A stretch of DNA of 64,000 bases, from positions 496,001 to 560,000 of the forward strand of contig CAWIEX010000014.1 of NCBI GenBank assembly GCA_963835295.1. Reading direction: 5' to 3'. A program made the translations under genes and the position numbers. Numbering within the stretch: position 1 is the first letter of the stretch; each line of letters starts with the position of its first letter. Of this stretch, positions 50,243 through 60,096 are shown piece after piece. Source of the stretch: JAOPZW01 sp963835295 (GTDB lineage: Bacteria; Actinomycetota; Thermoleophilia; Solirubrobacterales; Solirubrobacteraceae). The notes beneath the pieces were generated by a model. That model made no database searches. It saw only the letters and a program-made list of their open reading frames with translations, and was not told the origin of the DNA.

Positions 50243-51889
50243 TCAGGACTTGTGCAGCGTGACCTTCTTGCTCGTCGTCTTCTTGTTGCCCGCCGCGTCG
50301 GTCGCGCTGAGAACCGAGGAGACCTTCAGGCTGCGGTGCTTGAGCTGCCGGCGCGTGGCCTTGTTGAGCTGCAGCGTCACCCTCTTGCTCTTGCCGCCCT
50401 TGACGGTCACCGTCTTGCTCGCGACGGTCTTCGCGCCGTTCTTGAGCTTCAGCGTGATCTTGCAGGTCGTCTCCGTCGCCGGGCACCGAACGATGAAGCT
50501 GACCGCGCCCTTCTTGGATGCCTTGAGCGACTTGGCGACGAGGGTCACCTTCGGCGCCGTCTTGTCGACGCTCGGCGACTGGCTGTTGCCGCCACCCGCG
50601 CTGCCGCCGCCGGACGGCGAGCTGGCGATGCTGAACGTCCGCGACACGGTCGGGCCGACGTTGCCGGCCTTGTCGACCGGCCGCACGACCACCGTGTGCG
50701 CGCCGGCCGCGAGGCCGGTGAACGCCTTGGGGCTCGCGCAGGCGGCGAAGGCGCCGCCGTCGAGGCTGCACTCGAAGCCCTTGATGTCGCTGTCGGGGCT
50801 CGAGAACGAGACGCTGGCCGAGGAGCCGCTCACGTCGACGGAGCCGATCGCTGCGCTCGGCGCCGTGCTGTCGACCGTGTAGGCGAGCGACGCGCTGTCG
50901 ACGCTGGCGGCCGCGCCGGTCAGCGTCGCGCGGTACTGGATGTACTGCCCGCTCGGGCTCTGGATCGCCCCGCCGGCGCCGACGGCCTGGAAGCCGGACC
51001 AGCTGGCGTCGGGCGTCGCGGTGTTGCCGGTGCGCGTCTCGAACGTCGTGCCGCTGCTCGTGGCCGTCAGGTTGCCCCACACGGTGTGGGCGCTGTCAGC
51101 GCTCAGGACGCGCGAGGTGAAGGTCCCCGAGCTCGGGACTGCGCCCATGCCGACCCAGTCGACCTTGACGGTCGGGCCGGCGTCAGCGGGGCGGTTCAGG
51201 TCGCTGGCGACCGCGCGCATCGGGGCGGCGATGGCCACGGGGTGCGTCGCGACGAGCGCCCCGTTGACGTAGAACTTGACGTCGCTCGCCGTCCACTCGA
51301 TACGGTAGAGGTTCGTCGCGGTCGGATCGAAGGTCGGCCCGACGGCGATCGCCGTGTCCGTCTGGGTGCCGTTCATCGCAGCGGTGTTGGTCCGCGCGAA
51401 AAAGGTGCCCGGCGTGTTCGTGTTGTTCGGCCCGGTGCTGAACATCGCCCACGGCCCGGTGTCGAATGTATCGCCGAAGCCGACGTTCTGAAACTCGTCA
51501 GCACCGAAGGCCGCGCGGAACTCGAGCGTCTGCGGAGCGCTGAAGCTCGGCGTCGCGTTCGCGTCACTGACACGTGCGCCGTCGACGATCAGCTGGCCGC
51601 CGCTGACGGCCGCGTTGCCGCCGACGTTCGGCCCGGTCTGCCCGGCGGCCCAGGGCGTGGCCGCCCAGCCGCTCGGCAGGGCGGTGTCGAAGTTCTCGGC
51701 CACCGTGCCTAGCTTCAGGCGCACCTGGCCGGGCTCGACGGCCCAGGTACCCGTCTGAGCACCAGCCGCCGCGAAGTCGCTCTGCACGTCGTCCGTCAGG
51801 GGGGACGGGGCAGCCGAGGCCCACGCAGGGCCGATGGCCATGGCGGCGGTAGCCACCAGGGCTGTCGTGATGAAACGTCCGTGTCGCAT
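50243..51889 (-). CDS. Exported protein: lectin-like domain, Ig-like repeat, shared C-terminal module
   Basis: 548 residues. AAGGAGA Shine-Dalgarno; signal peptide to about residue 27. A concanavalin-like/LamG sandwich fills about 55-250 (FRAAFGADEFQNVGFGDTFD, LYRIEWTASDVKFYVNGALV), then a beta-domain, one Ig-like repeat with FECSLDGGAFAACASPKAF and VRPVDKAGNVGP (about 360-425), a Gly/Ser linker, and a final 95-residue module (KVTLVAKSLKASKKGAVSF, RCPATETTCKI, TVTVKGGKSKRVTLQL). The module recurs in the two neighbours. Probably a surface carbohydrate-binding protein; no catalytic residues recognised. Confidence 0.82.
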   Translation of the reverse strand: MRHGRFITTALVATAAMAIGPAWASAAPSPLTDDVQSDFAAAGAQTGTWAVEPGQVRLKLGTVAENFDTALPSGWAATPWAAGQTGPNVGGNAAVSGGQLIVDGARVSDANATPSFSAPQTLEFRAAFGADEFQNVGFGDTFDTGPWAMFSTGPNNTNTPGTFFARTNTAAMNGTQTDTAIAVGPTFDPTATNLYRIEWTASDVKFYVNGALVATHPVAIAAPMRAVASDLNRPADAGPTVKVDWVGMGAVPSSGTFTSRVLSADSAHTVWGNLTATSSGTTFETRTGNTATPDASWSGFQAVGAGGAIQSPSGQYIQYRATLTGAAASVDSASLAYTVDSTAPSAAIGSVDVSGSSASVSFSSPDSDIKGFECSLDGGAFAACASPKAFTGLAAGAHTVVVRPVDKAGNVGPTVSRTFSIASSPSGGGSAGGGNSQSPSVDKTAPKVTLVAKSLKASKKGAVSFIVRCPATETTCKITLKLKNGAKTVASKTVTVKGGKSKRVTLQLNKATRRQLKHRSLKVSSVLSATDAAGNKKTTSKKVTLHKS

Positions 51890-51929
51890 GTGGTTCTCCT
51901 TGGTCCTGCGTCGTCCTGGTGGGGCTGGC

Positions 51930-54713
51930 CTAGCGCCGTCGGGGCGCGAGAAGACGGATCCGGGTCCTGGTCGTGGCCTGGTTGCCGGCCGCGTCGCGCG
52001 CGGTCGTGGTGACCTCGGTCATCAACGTCCGGTGGCGCGCCAGGCTTACGCGGCCGTTCTTGGTCATTTGCAGGGAGACGTTCGCGCTCCGCCCGCCCGC
52101 GACAGTGACCGTCCTGCGCGCGAGCAGGTGCCGGGCGTGCGCGAGGCGCACGACGATGCGGCAGCTGATCTCGGTGCGCGGGCACGAGACGCGGACGGTC
52201 ACGACGCCCTTGGCCGAGGCGCGCAGCGTGCGCTTGGCGACCGTCACGCGGGGCGCCGTGCGGTCACGCGTCGCGGTCGGGCCCAGTGACGATCCCTCGC
52301 CGCCGCCCGGGGCCGACGAGTTGCCCCCGGGGGAGGTCGTGCCCGGCGCCGGCCCGGTGGCGAGCGTGGTGAAGACGCGCGTCGCCGGGAGCGGATCGAC
52401 GTTGCCCGCGGCGTCGATCGCCCGAACCTGGAAGGTGTGCGCGCCGTCGGCGAGCCCGTTGTAGTCGACCGGGCTCGTGCATGCGGCGAAAGCGCCGTCG
52501 TCGAGCCGGCACTGGAAGTGCGCGCCGGCGTCGTTGGAGGAGAAGGTCAGGCGCGCGTGGCTGCCGGTCACGATGGCGCCGGCGATCGTGGTGTCGGGCG
52601 GGCTGGTGTCCTGGGCCGGCGCGCCGGCCGTGACGAAGCTCGTCGAGGCCGGCGTCGGGTCGACGTTGCCGGCCAGGTCGATGGCGCGCACGGCGAGCGT
52701 ATGCGAGCCGTCGGGCAGCCCGTTGAGATGGGCCGGGCTGTCGCATGCGTCGAACGTGCCGCCGTCGAGGCGGCACTCGAACTGCGCGCCGGGCTCGTTG
52801 GACGAGAAGGAGACGGTGGCGCTGTCGCCGCTGACCGACGCGGCGCCGACCGTGGTCTCGGGGGGCGTGTCGTCGCCCGGGCCGTAGGTCGCCACGTAGG
52901 AGCCAGCGGCAGCGTCGAACACGCGGTAGTCGACGCCCTTGACGGTGCGCCGGGTCACGGCCACGCGCGTGCCGTTGCGCGTCAGCTGGGACAGGTCGCC
53001 GGTCCCGGCGGTCACGGGGATCATCGCCTCGAGGCCGCGCGCGCCAGCGCCCGGGGCCACGCTGAAGCGCAGCTGGGTGCCGTCGTAGGTGAGGTCCCCG
53101 AAGGACGAGTCGTTGCGGCCGTCGAGCCAGTCGAGCATCTGGACGGCGGAGACCACCGGCACGCCGCGCGCCTGGGCCTCGGCGACGATCGCGTCGGCGC
53201 CGGGGCTGTCGTCGTCGTCGGTGTGCATGTTGGCCGTGAAGACCCCGTAGTAGCCGTCGGAGCCCAGGGCGCCGTCGAGGAGCGCCTGGATGTGGCGCTC
53301 GATGTCGATGTCCGACTCGTCGGTGAGCTGCGTCGCCGCCTGGTAGACGTCGATGAGCGAGCCGTTCGTGTCCGCGAAGCGCATCGGGAAGCCCGACCCG
53401 GTGAACATGCCGGGGCGGTCGCGAACCCACGCCCCGGGCCAGTAGTAGTAGTTGGTGTCGAAGCGGACGCCGTGGCTGAGCTCGGCCTTCGGCTCGCCGG
53501 CCCAGTCGCTCCAGGCGATGCAGTGCGTCCGGCTGGTCCGCGGGGCGGCCAGGCCCGGCCAGTAGTCGCCGAACTCCGGCAGCTGCGTCTCCCAGTCGTC
53601 GTTGAGCGAGGCCGGGGTGAAGTCGGCGCAGTCGGTGCTCAGGTGCAGGGCGATCTCGAAGCCGGCGGCCTGGAAGGCCTGCGCCTGGACGGTGCTGATG
53701 TCCGTGCCCGGATAGACGTAGGACGTCGACCGCACGCACTGCCAGTCGGCCACCGAGCAGCCGGCCGCGCTTGCCTGCTGGTAGCGGTCGAACTGCCCGA
53801 TGGTGCCGGCGTGGCCGTGGTCGTCGCCGGTCAGGACGACCGCGGCCTTCTCGCCGCGCGGCAGGTACCAGAAGCGCGGCAGCGGCGTGCGGTCGAGGTT
53901 CATCTGCGTGATGAGGTTCGCCAGCAGGCGCTGCTGCTCGTCGGCCTGCGGGATCCGGACCTTGCTGAAGTCCAGCCAGTCGGGGAAGAAGAGGTCGTCG
54001 GAGCGAATGGGGTTGATCGCGCCGTCGCGCTTCTGGCCGGCCCAGGCGACGTTGCCCTGGCGGGTGGCCACGATCGAGCGGGCCAGGTCGTAGGTGAAGG
54101 CCGCGGCCTGGCCACCGGCCGAGCCGACGCTGCGCAGCGTCACGGCGGGGCGCGAGGTGCTGGCCGTGGCGCTCGAGTAGAGCGTCGCCACCGTGCTCGC
54201 GTCGGTCGCGGGCGTCACGTCCGCGGCGCCGTGGATCTGCATCGTGTCCGCCGTGATGCCGGCGCCCGCGGACGACGCGGCGTTGACCTTCAGGTAGCCG
54301 TTGCTGACCGTGCTCGTCGGGGCGCCGAGGCCGAGCAGGCCGGCGAGCCGCGCGTCGGGGCGCATCGCGATGAGGTTGCCGCCGCCCTGCACCCAGTTGG
54401 TCAGCGCGGTCGTCTGGGCGTCGGTCACCGCGGTCTGGGCGAGGACGACGACCTGGTAGCCGGCCAGTGTCGCGGCGTCGAGGTTCCCGGTATCGGTGAC
54501 GGCGAACTCGTTGAGCCCCTCGGCGCGCAGGATCTCGGCGTAGTAGGTGCCGAAGGGGTCGCCGGGGTCGGTGACCACGAGCACCGGGCCGCCCGGGCCC
54601 TGGTCAGGGCTGGACTGCGCGCGCGCCCCGGGGGCGGCGAGGAGCAGCACGGCGAGCGCGAGGGCGACCGCGACGGCCTGCAGGAGCTTGTTCGAGATGA
54701 CGGTCCGTGTCAT
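51930..54713 (-). CDS. Exported protein: amidotransferase-like fold, deacetylase-like domain, two Ig repeats, shared C-terminal module
   Basis: 927 residues with signal peptide (VALALAVLLLAAPGARA). About 40-150 resemble a class I amidotransferase/ThuA-like fold (VLVVTDPGDPFGTYYAEILRAEG, WVQGGGNLIAMRPD). About 280-520 resemble a polysaccharide-deacetylase-type barrel: AAVVLTGDDHGHAG supplies an Asp-Asp-x-His set and FEIALHLSTDC a His. Two Ig-like repeats (FECRLDGGTFDACDSPAHL, FQCRLDDGAFAACTSPVDY) and the terminal module with SCPRTEISCRI follow. A sugar-deacetylase role is tentative. Confidence 0.78.
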   Translation of the reverse strand: MTRTVISNKLLQAVAVALALAVLLLAAPGARAQSSPDQGPGGPVLVVTDPGDPFGTYYAEILRAEGLNEFAVTDTGNLDAATLAGYQVVVLAQTAVTDAQTTALTNWVQGGGNLIAMRPDARLAGLLGLGAPTSTVSNGYLKVNAASSAGAGITADTMQIHGAADVTPATDASTVATLYSSATASTSRPAVTLRSVGSAGGQAAAFTYDLARSIVATRQGNVAWAGQKRDGAINPIRSDDLFFPDWLDFSKVRIPQADEQQRLLANLITQMNLDRTPLPRFWYLPRGEKAAVVLTGDDHGHAGTIGQFDRYQQASAAGCSVADWQCVRSTSYVYPGTDISTVQAQAFQAAGFEIALHLSTDCADFTPASLNDDWETQLPEFGDYWPGLAAPRTSRTHCIAWSDWAGEPKAELSHGVRFDTNYYYWPGAWVRDRPGMFTGSGFPMRFADTNGSLIDVYQAATQLTDESDIDIERHIQALLDGALGSDGYYGVFTANMHTDDDDSPGADAIVAEAQARGVPVVSAVQMLDWLDGRNDSSFGDLTYDGTQLRFSVAPGAGARGLEAMIPVTAGTGDLSQLTRNGTRVAVTRRTVKGVDYRVFDAAAGSYVATYGPGDDTPPETTVGAASVSGDSATVSFSSNEPGAQFECRLDGGTFDACDSPAHLNGLPDGSHTLAVRAIDLAGNVDPTPASTSFVTAGAPAQDTSPPDTTIAGAIVTGSHARLTFSSNDAGAHFQCRLDDGAFAACTSPVDYNGLADGAHTFQVRAIDAAGNVDPLPATRVFTTLATGPAPGTTSPGGNSSAPGGGEGSSLGPTATRDRTAPRVTVAKRTLRASAKGVVTVRVSCPRTEISCRIVVRLAHARHLLARRTVTVAGGRSANVSLQMTKNGRVSLARHRTLMTEVTTTARDAAGNQATTRTRIRLLAPRRR

Positions 54714-54737
54714 GAGAGATGTGGCTCCGTATCGCCG

Positions 54738-57700
54738 TCAGTGGCGCCTGGGTGAGAGCAGCAGGGTGGGGGCGCGAGCGGTGGCGCCGTTGGCGGACGC
54801 GACGGCCGTGGCGTGCAGCGACCGCTTGCGCTTCAGCTCGCGCCGGGCGGCGCGGCTCAGCACCAGCGCGACCGTCTTCGTCTTGCCGGCGGCCACGGTC
54901 ACCGTCTTGGTCGCGACCGTGCGCTTGCCGACCTTCAGCTTCACCTTGACGCGGCAGCTGCGCGTGCCCGTGGGACACGTGACGCGGAGCTTGACCGTCC
55001 CGCTCTTCGACGCCCGCACGGTGCGCGGTGAGACGGACAGGCGCTTCGCGGCGCTCGACGTCGACCCGTGCTGGCTCGCGTTGGAGCCCGACGGCGAGCC
55101 CTTGGTCCCGACCTCGCCGGGCCCGTTGAAGCCCGGCGGCGGCGCCGCGGTGGTGAACGACCACGTGCGGTCCTGGGCCAGCGGGTTGCCGGCGACATCG
55201 GCGAAGCCGGCGGCGCCGCCCCTGACGGTGGCGGTGTACGTCGTCGCCCAGGCCAGCGGCGAACGCGGCTGCAAGGTGGCGGTGCGGGCCGCGGCGTTGT
55301 AGGTCACGTCGGCGGGGACGAGCGCGCCCGCTTCGTTGCGCAGCGAGAAAGAGGTCGAGTCGGCGGTGGCGGGGTCGACGCCCTCGTCGAAGGCGACGGC
55401 GACCTGGGCGCCCGGGTCGACGCCCGCCGCGCCACCGGCCGGAGCGACCGCCGCGACCTGCGGCGGCGTCTGGTCGGTCGGCGCGAAGAGGACGTCGGCG
55501 CCATAGCTCGTGGCGTCGAAGCTGTCGGTGGGGAAGCCGCCGCCGTACCTGTAGACGCCGTTGGCGCCGGCCGGCGCGTGCAGCGGGGCCGCGTCGAACG
55601 CCGCGTTGAAGAAGCCCGGGTCGGCGTAGTACGTGCCGTCGGTCGAGAGGAAGGAGGCGACGTAGGTGGTGTCCTTGGTCACCCTGACGGCCGGCGAGAG
55701 CGAGACCGTGTGCCAGCCGAGCAGCGAGTCGCCCACGAAGGTGGCCGACGCGAGCTGGGTGCCGCCCTCCGTCCACAGGTGGCCGACCCGCGGCGCCGAT
55801 GACGCGGCGCCGTAGTAGCGCAGGCCGGTGACGAAGCCGTCGACGTCGGCGCGGAAGCGCACGCCGACCTCGACTGCTTCGTTGTCGTCGTTGGCCTGGG
55901 CCGGGGCGTGGTCGCCGAGGAGGCTGCAGGGGCAGCTGCGGCTGCCGCCGACGCGGATGGTGGCCGAGGTCGCCGAGCCGAGGTTGGCGCTGTCGTCCGC
56001 GGCGCGGGCCATCAACGTGACCTGGCCGGCTGCCGACGGCGTCCAGGTGTAGCGCCAGCTCTCGCGCCCGTTGGCGGGATGCCAGCTCGTCCCGCCGTCG
56101 AGCGAGACCTCGACGCCGCCGACCCGTCCGCCGCCCGTGTCGGTCGCGGTGCCCTGGATGGTGACGGTCGTGCCCGGGGTGACGGTGGTGCCGGTGGCGG
56201 GTGAGACGATCGCCGCCGACGGCGCCGTCGCGTCGGTGGAGGCCGAGGCCGCGGTCAGGCTCGCATCGAGCGAGCCCGGCTGGGCGTGCATGTCGGCGAA
56301 CAGGTTGACCGTCGCCTGCTGCATGCGGGGGTCGGCGGTCGAGGTGTCGCGGTCGTGGTTGGCGTCCAGGCCCCAGGACCACTGCACCGTGCCGGCGCCG
56401 AAGACGAGCGCGCCGCTGGGGGCGCGGTAGAGCGTCAGGCTGTGCGTGGCGCTGCCGTCGCCGTAGGTGGAGCCGTTGTCCTGCAGGACGTTGAGGCTGC
56501 TCTCGGTCGTCTCGGACAGGTCGACGAGGCCCGGCGGGCGCGAGCCGTTGTCGAGGTCCGAGTCCCACTCGTAGCCGAGCGTGCCGTCCGGCAGGGTCGC
56601 CTCGGTGCCCGCGGCCAGGTTGGCGACGCTGGTGTTGCGCCACAGGCGCAGCTTGCCGGCGTCGGCCGGGACGCGGATCGCGCGCGTGCCCGCGTTGACC
56701 GTGAAGATCGTCCCCGTGAGGGCGTTCTCGGGCTTGGGCGCCTGGGGGTTGAAGGAGCGACTGTCACGCCAGGTGCCCGTCCACTCGCCGGAGGGGTCGA
56801 CGTGGCCGTTCTCGTGGGTCTCCTTGTAGGAGACGAGCGTGCGGTACGCGGTGTTCGAGCCATCGATGCTCGCCTGCCAGCGCGTGCGCCAGAACACCTC
56901 GTTGCCGCTGAAGAAGGCGAGGTTGACGCCTGCGTTGCGCGCGGCCTCGACGTTGGCGCGCTGGGCGCCGGACCAGTACTCGTCGTGGCCCGTGGCCATG
57001 AAGACCTTGTGGTTGCGGATCAGCGATCCGAGGCGATCGGTGTCGATCCCGGTCTCGTAGCTGACGTCGTAGCCGTTGCGCTCCAGCCAGCGGACCATCG
57101 GGTACTCGGCGTTGAAGACCCAGTCCTGGCCGCTCGAGACCCCGCGGGTGACGAAGGGCCGGTTGTAGCTGACCATCGCGGCGCGGGAGGTGCTGCCGCC
57201 CGACAGCGGCCCGCCGCTGTAGAGGCTCTGGCCGCCGTAGTCGTTGTAGGCCTGCCAGGTGGTGTCGGACGTCTGGTAGTAGATGTCCGACTGCGAGGCG
57301 TCGTTGCGCACGACGAAGAACACATGGCTGCCCTCCGACGACGGGACGTCGGTGCGCACGAGGTGGGCGAAATAGATGCCCGACACCGCCGAGGCGGGCA
57401 CCGCCCATGACGCGGACACGCCCCAGTTGCCGCAGTCCACGAGGCCGCTCGAGTTGGTCAGGCACTGTGGCTGGCTCTGCGGCAGGCTGGCCGACGGGGT
57501 GATCGTCGCGACCTTGCGCGCGCCGTCGCCGCCGTAGTAGCCCATCCGGTAGATGTCGATCCGGTAGCTGGTGGCCGGCGTGCTCACCTTGAAGCTGACC
57601 GTGGCGCCCCGGTTGACCGACATGTCGGTCGCGAAGCCCTGGATGGACTTGTCGCCGATGCCCGACACGTCCCACTCGCTGCGCGGGCTTCCCGCTTGGC

Positions 57701-57866
57701 AGTTCTCGACGACGATCGCGTTGGAGCCGGCCGGCGCCGGGCACGCCGCGCGGGCCGCTGGGGCGAGCGCGAGCCAGCCGGCAGCGAGCACCGCCGCCAC
57801 CGCGGCGGACACCAGCCACTGTCGCGCCGCCGGGCGCGTCTCGGCCACCAGTTGCCCTGACTCCAT
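54738..57866 (-). CDS. Exported N,N-dimethylformamidase-like/DUF4082 multidomain protein with shared C-terminal module
   Basis: 1042 residues, ATG 57866 without a clear ribosome site. A signal peptide (about 18-41) leads to a domain at about 60-520 like the C-terminal half of the N,N-dimethylformamidase large subunit, with YRIDIYRMGYYGGDGARKV, VFMATGHDEYWSGAQR and FFSGNEVFWRTRW. Then come a Big-type Ig domain (about 550-640), DUF4082 (about 660-810, GVRFRADVDGFVTGLRYYG), a Big_5-like Ig (about 820-925) and the terminal module (TCPTGTRSCRVKVKLKVGK). DMFase activity is not implied; a surface polymer-binding or hydrolytic role is more likely. Confidence 0.82.
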   Translation of the reverse strand: MESGQLVAETRPAARQWLVSAAVAAVLAAGWLALAPAARAACPAPAGSNAIVVENCQAGSPRSEWDVSGIGDKSIQGFATDMSVNRGATVSFKVSTPATSYRIDIYRMGYYGGDGARKVATITPSASLPQSQPQCLTNSSGLVDCGNWGVSASWAVPASAVSGIYFAHLVRTDVPSSEGSHVFFVVRNDASQSDIYYQTSDTTWQAYNDYGGQSLYSGGPLSGGSTSRAAMVSYNRPFVTRGVSSGQDWVFNAEYPMVRWLERNGYDVSYETGIDTDRLGSLIRNHKVFMATGHDEYWSGAQRANVEAARNAGVNLAFFSGNEVFWRTRWQASIDGSNTAYRTLVSYKETHENGHVDPSGEWTGTWRDSRSFNPQAPKPENALTGTIFTVNAGTRAIRVPADAGKLRLWRNTSVANLAAGTEATLPDGTLGYEWDSDLDNGSRPPGLVDLSETTESSLNVLQDNGSTYGDGSATHSLTLYRAPSGALVFGAGTVQWSWGLDANHDRDTSTADPRMQQATVNLFADMHAQPGSLDASLTAASASTDATAPSAAIVSPATGTTVTPGTTVTIQGTATDTGGGRVGGVEVSLDGGTSWHPANGRESWRYTWTPSAAGQVTLMARAADDSANLGSATSATIRVGGSRSCPCSLLGDHAPAQANDDNEAVEVGVRFRADVDGFVTGLRYYGAASSAPRVGHLWTEGGTQLASATFVGDSLLGWHTVSLSPAVRVTKDTTYVASFLSTDGTYYADPGFFNAAFDAAPLHAPAGANGVYRYGGGFPTDSFDATSYGADVLFAPTDQTPPQVAAVAPAGGAAGVDPGAQVAVAFDEGVDPATADSTSFSLRNEAGALVPADVTYNAAARTATLQPRSPLAWATTYTATVRGGAAGFADVAGNPLAQDRTWSFTTAAPPPGFNGPGEVGTKGSPSGSNASQHGSTSSAAKRLSVSPRTVRASKSGTVKLRVTCPTGTRSCRVKVKLKVGKRTVATKTVTVAAGKTKTVALVLSRAARRELKRKRSLHATAVASANGATARAPTLLLSPRRH

Positions 57867-57942
57867 GACCGGTCAACGTTCCGGACCGTCTCCCGCTCGC
57901 GCGGGCGGGGGAAAGTCCCCCCACAACGGGCGGGGCGCTCTC

Positions 57943-59189
57943 TTACGCCCGAGCGCGCCGCCACGGGCTGGCGCGGGCGCCCAATCCGGCCGCGCCAAGC
58001 GCCTGCTCCCAGCTCCCGAACGCCAGCGCGAGCGTGTTCCGCGTCGGCCACTCGGGATGGCTCGCGCGCGCGTGCGCGTACGCCGTGCACGTGAGCCTGC
58101 CGTCCGGGACCTCGTCGGCGAACGCGCGCAGGACGTCGATGTAGGCCGCGGCCGTGCATCACGCCCTGGTCGGTCGCGACGAACGGCTCCGCCGGCGCGT
58201 GGTACGCGCGCAGGGCTGCCAGGCGGACTGCGGCCTGTCCGAGCCGCGCGCGGTCTGGTCGACGTGGCGCCATCCGCGCCCACACGCGCTCCTCGGCGGC
58301 TTCGCGCCACGACGTCGAACTCGCGGCGCTTGCGGCCCCGCAGCACCGCGGCCTCGAAGAGGCGGACCGCCGCGCCCAACTCATCCCGGCGCAGATGAGC
58401 CAGGTCGCCGACGGGTTGGGGTGTGCCGTACGGAAGGTGGACGCGCACCGCCCCGATGCCGAAGCGCTCGGCGAAAGCTCGAGGATTCCGCGGTCGTCGC
58501 GGCGCAGCTTGACGACCGGCACGGGGACGCGGCCCGCTGAGCCCGAAGCAGCCTTCGCCCGAGAAGAAGCCGCCGAGGTAAGCGGCAGGAGGTCTAGACA
58601 CGGGGACGCGTCGCGCGCAGGCGGGGGCCCGGGTCTAACATAACGTCGCATGAGAGAGAGCGCGTCGGCGTCAGCGGCCATCTCGGCATGGAAGGAGCCG
58701 CTGGCCTGGGCGTCGTACGGGACGGTGGCCCAACGATCGACCGCAGCGAGCCCAGATCTCGAAGTCGCGGCGCTTGCGCGCCCGCAGCGGGAACGCGCGC
58801 AGGGTCCGCGCCAGCTCCGCGCATTCGCGCTTGCTGGCGATGGTCCAGCGCACCTGCGGGCGCGACGTGCCGTGCGCCGGCTTCGCGGCGACGCGTCCGA
58901 GGCCGGTCACGCGACACAGGTCGGTCAGCAGTTGCGCGTCATCGTCGCGGACGGCGACGGTCATGTGGCAGTGCCACGTGCGTCCGCGGTTGTTCGGGCG
59001 GATCTGGAAGCAGCCCTCGGCGTCCAGGAACCCGGCCAGCGCATGCCCGTCAGCGTCGGCGAGCCCCTCGCGGCGCCGATCCGTTGCTCTATGAGCGCAT
59101 TGCCACCGACCGCTCTGCCCATGGATCCATCGTGGCGAGCGCGGCGGACGTTTTTCGGGGTTCCATAACCTCTGTTCTAGAGCATTCAT
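57943..59189 (-). pseudogene. Decayed tandem LAGLIDADG-like homing-endonuclease-family gene
   Basis: ATG 59189 overlaps the upstream stop (ATGA). Repeat 1 is FAGF-type: HALAGFLDAEGCFQIRPNN, VAVRDDDAQLLTDLCRVTGLG and LRARKRRDFEIW. After about 58755 the frame shifts to AVDRWATVPYDAQASG. Repeat 2 is AAYLGGFFSGEGCFGLSG, VVKLRRDDRGILE, FAERFGIGAVRVHLPYG and LRGRKRREFDVW, spread over alternating frames. The conserved tail IDVLRAFADEVPDGRLT and HPEWPTRNTLALAFGSW ends at TAA 57945-57943 in a third frame. At least six frame changes make a working product impossible. Confidence 0.82.
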
Positions 59190-60062
59190 GAACCGTGTCC
59201 CGGGGCTTTATTTGGGACCGGCCCGGTCCCGGCCTGCCGGCGGTCGTAGGCCCTCTTCATCCGCCACAGCTCACCCGCGATCTCGTAGAGAACCACCGGG
59301 AGCGGCGGGAGATCCGAGTCGAGGATGAGGTTGGTCGGCGGTTCGATGTCGACCTCGAGGCCGAAGTCCGACAGCTCGGTCGTGTGCCACGGGCGATCGA
59401 AATCGCGCACGTGGCGCCACGGCGCGCGCGGACGGCGCGCCGGCGAGCTCGTCCACGTCGCGCGCCGGATGCGCCCGGCGGCGTCGATCCACACGTCGCC
59501 GGCGAGGTGCGGGTCTCCGACCGCACGCCGCGACGCCAGCCCGAGGCGCTCGCGGTGGCCGCGGAGGTCGATCCCGAACCCGAAGCGCCTGCACGACTCG
59601 CCGCCCACCTCGCCGAGACCGCGCGGCTGCGCGTCGTCGACCCGGCCGCAGGACCTCCACGATCCACACCGGATCGCCCCGCTGACGTCCGGGCGCGTCG
59701 ACATCGCCTTCATCGATAGCTTGCCAGCCGCCCTCATCGATGCTGAAGAACCCCTTGGTCCCGATGTAGACCGTGTCCATGGTCAGCGGCTCGTCGTCGT
59801 CATCCTCGTCGGCCACGTCTTCGAGCCATGGCCAACGCCCGACGATCCGCTCCTCGAGCGCCTTCCACCAGCCGTTGAGCTTCCGCTGCACGACGTGCGT
59901 GCGCCAGCGCGCCACGTCGGTCACGCCCTCGCGCACGGAGCTGACATCGCGGTCCGGCGGCCGCGGCGGGTCGGTGAACACGCGCGCGTGTACGCGCGCG
60001 GAGCCCGCGGCCCGCGTAGCGCGCGCAGCGGCGGCGATCTCCGCGAGGGCGTCCGTTCCCAC
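59186..60062 (-). CDS. Unknown protein, one frameshift as given
   Basis: GTG 60062 with TACCTT 8 nt upstream; total about 291 residues if one extra base near 59650-59660 is removed. First part: charged N-terminus, then WKALEERIVGRWPWLEDVADEDDDDE and GTKGFFSIDEGGWQAIDEGD. Second frame: GFGIDLRGHRERLGL, GDVWIDAAGRIRRATW, DFDRPWHTTELSDFGLEVDI and a basic end. The GDVWID-type segment resembles LppX/LprG-like or SCP-like folds in style, but I cannot name a family. The LAGLIDADG relic is coupled to its stop. Confidence 0.6.
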
Positions 60063-60070
60063 CGGTGGCA

Positions 60071-60089
60071 AAGGTAACGCGGATACAGT
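60071..60089. promoter_or_regulatory. Divergent leaderless promoter pair
   Basis: TACAGT (60084-60089, plus) lies 7 nt before ATG 60097, and TACCTT (60076-60071, minus) lies 8 nt before GTG 60062. The two start codons are only 34 bp apart, so both transcripts must begin at or next to their start codons. Confidence 0.6.
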
Positions 60090-60096
60090 CCGCGGC

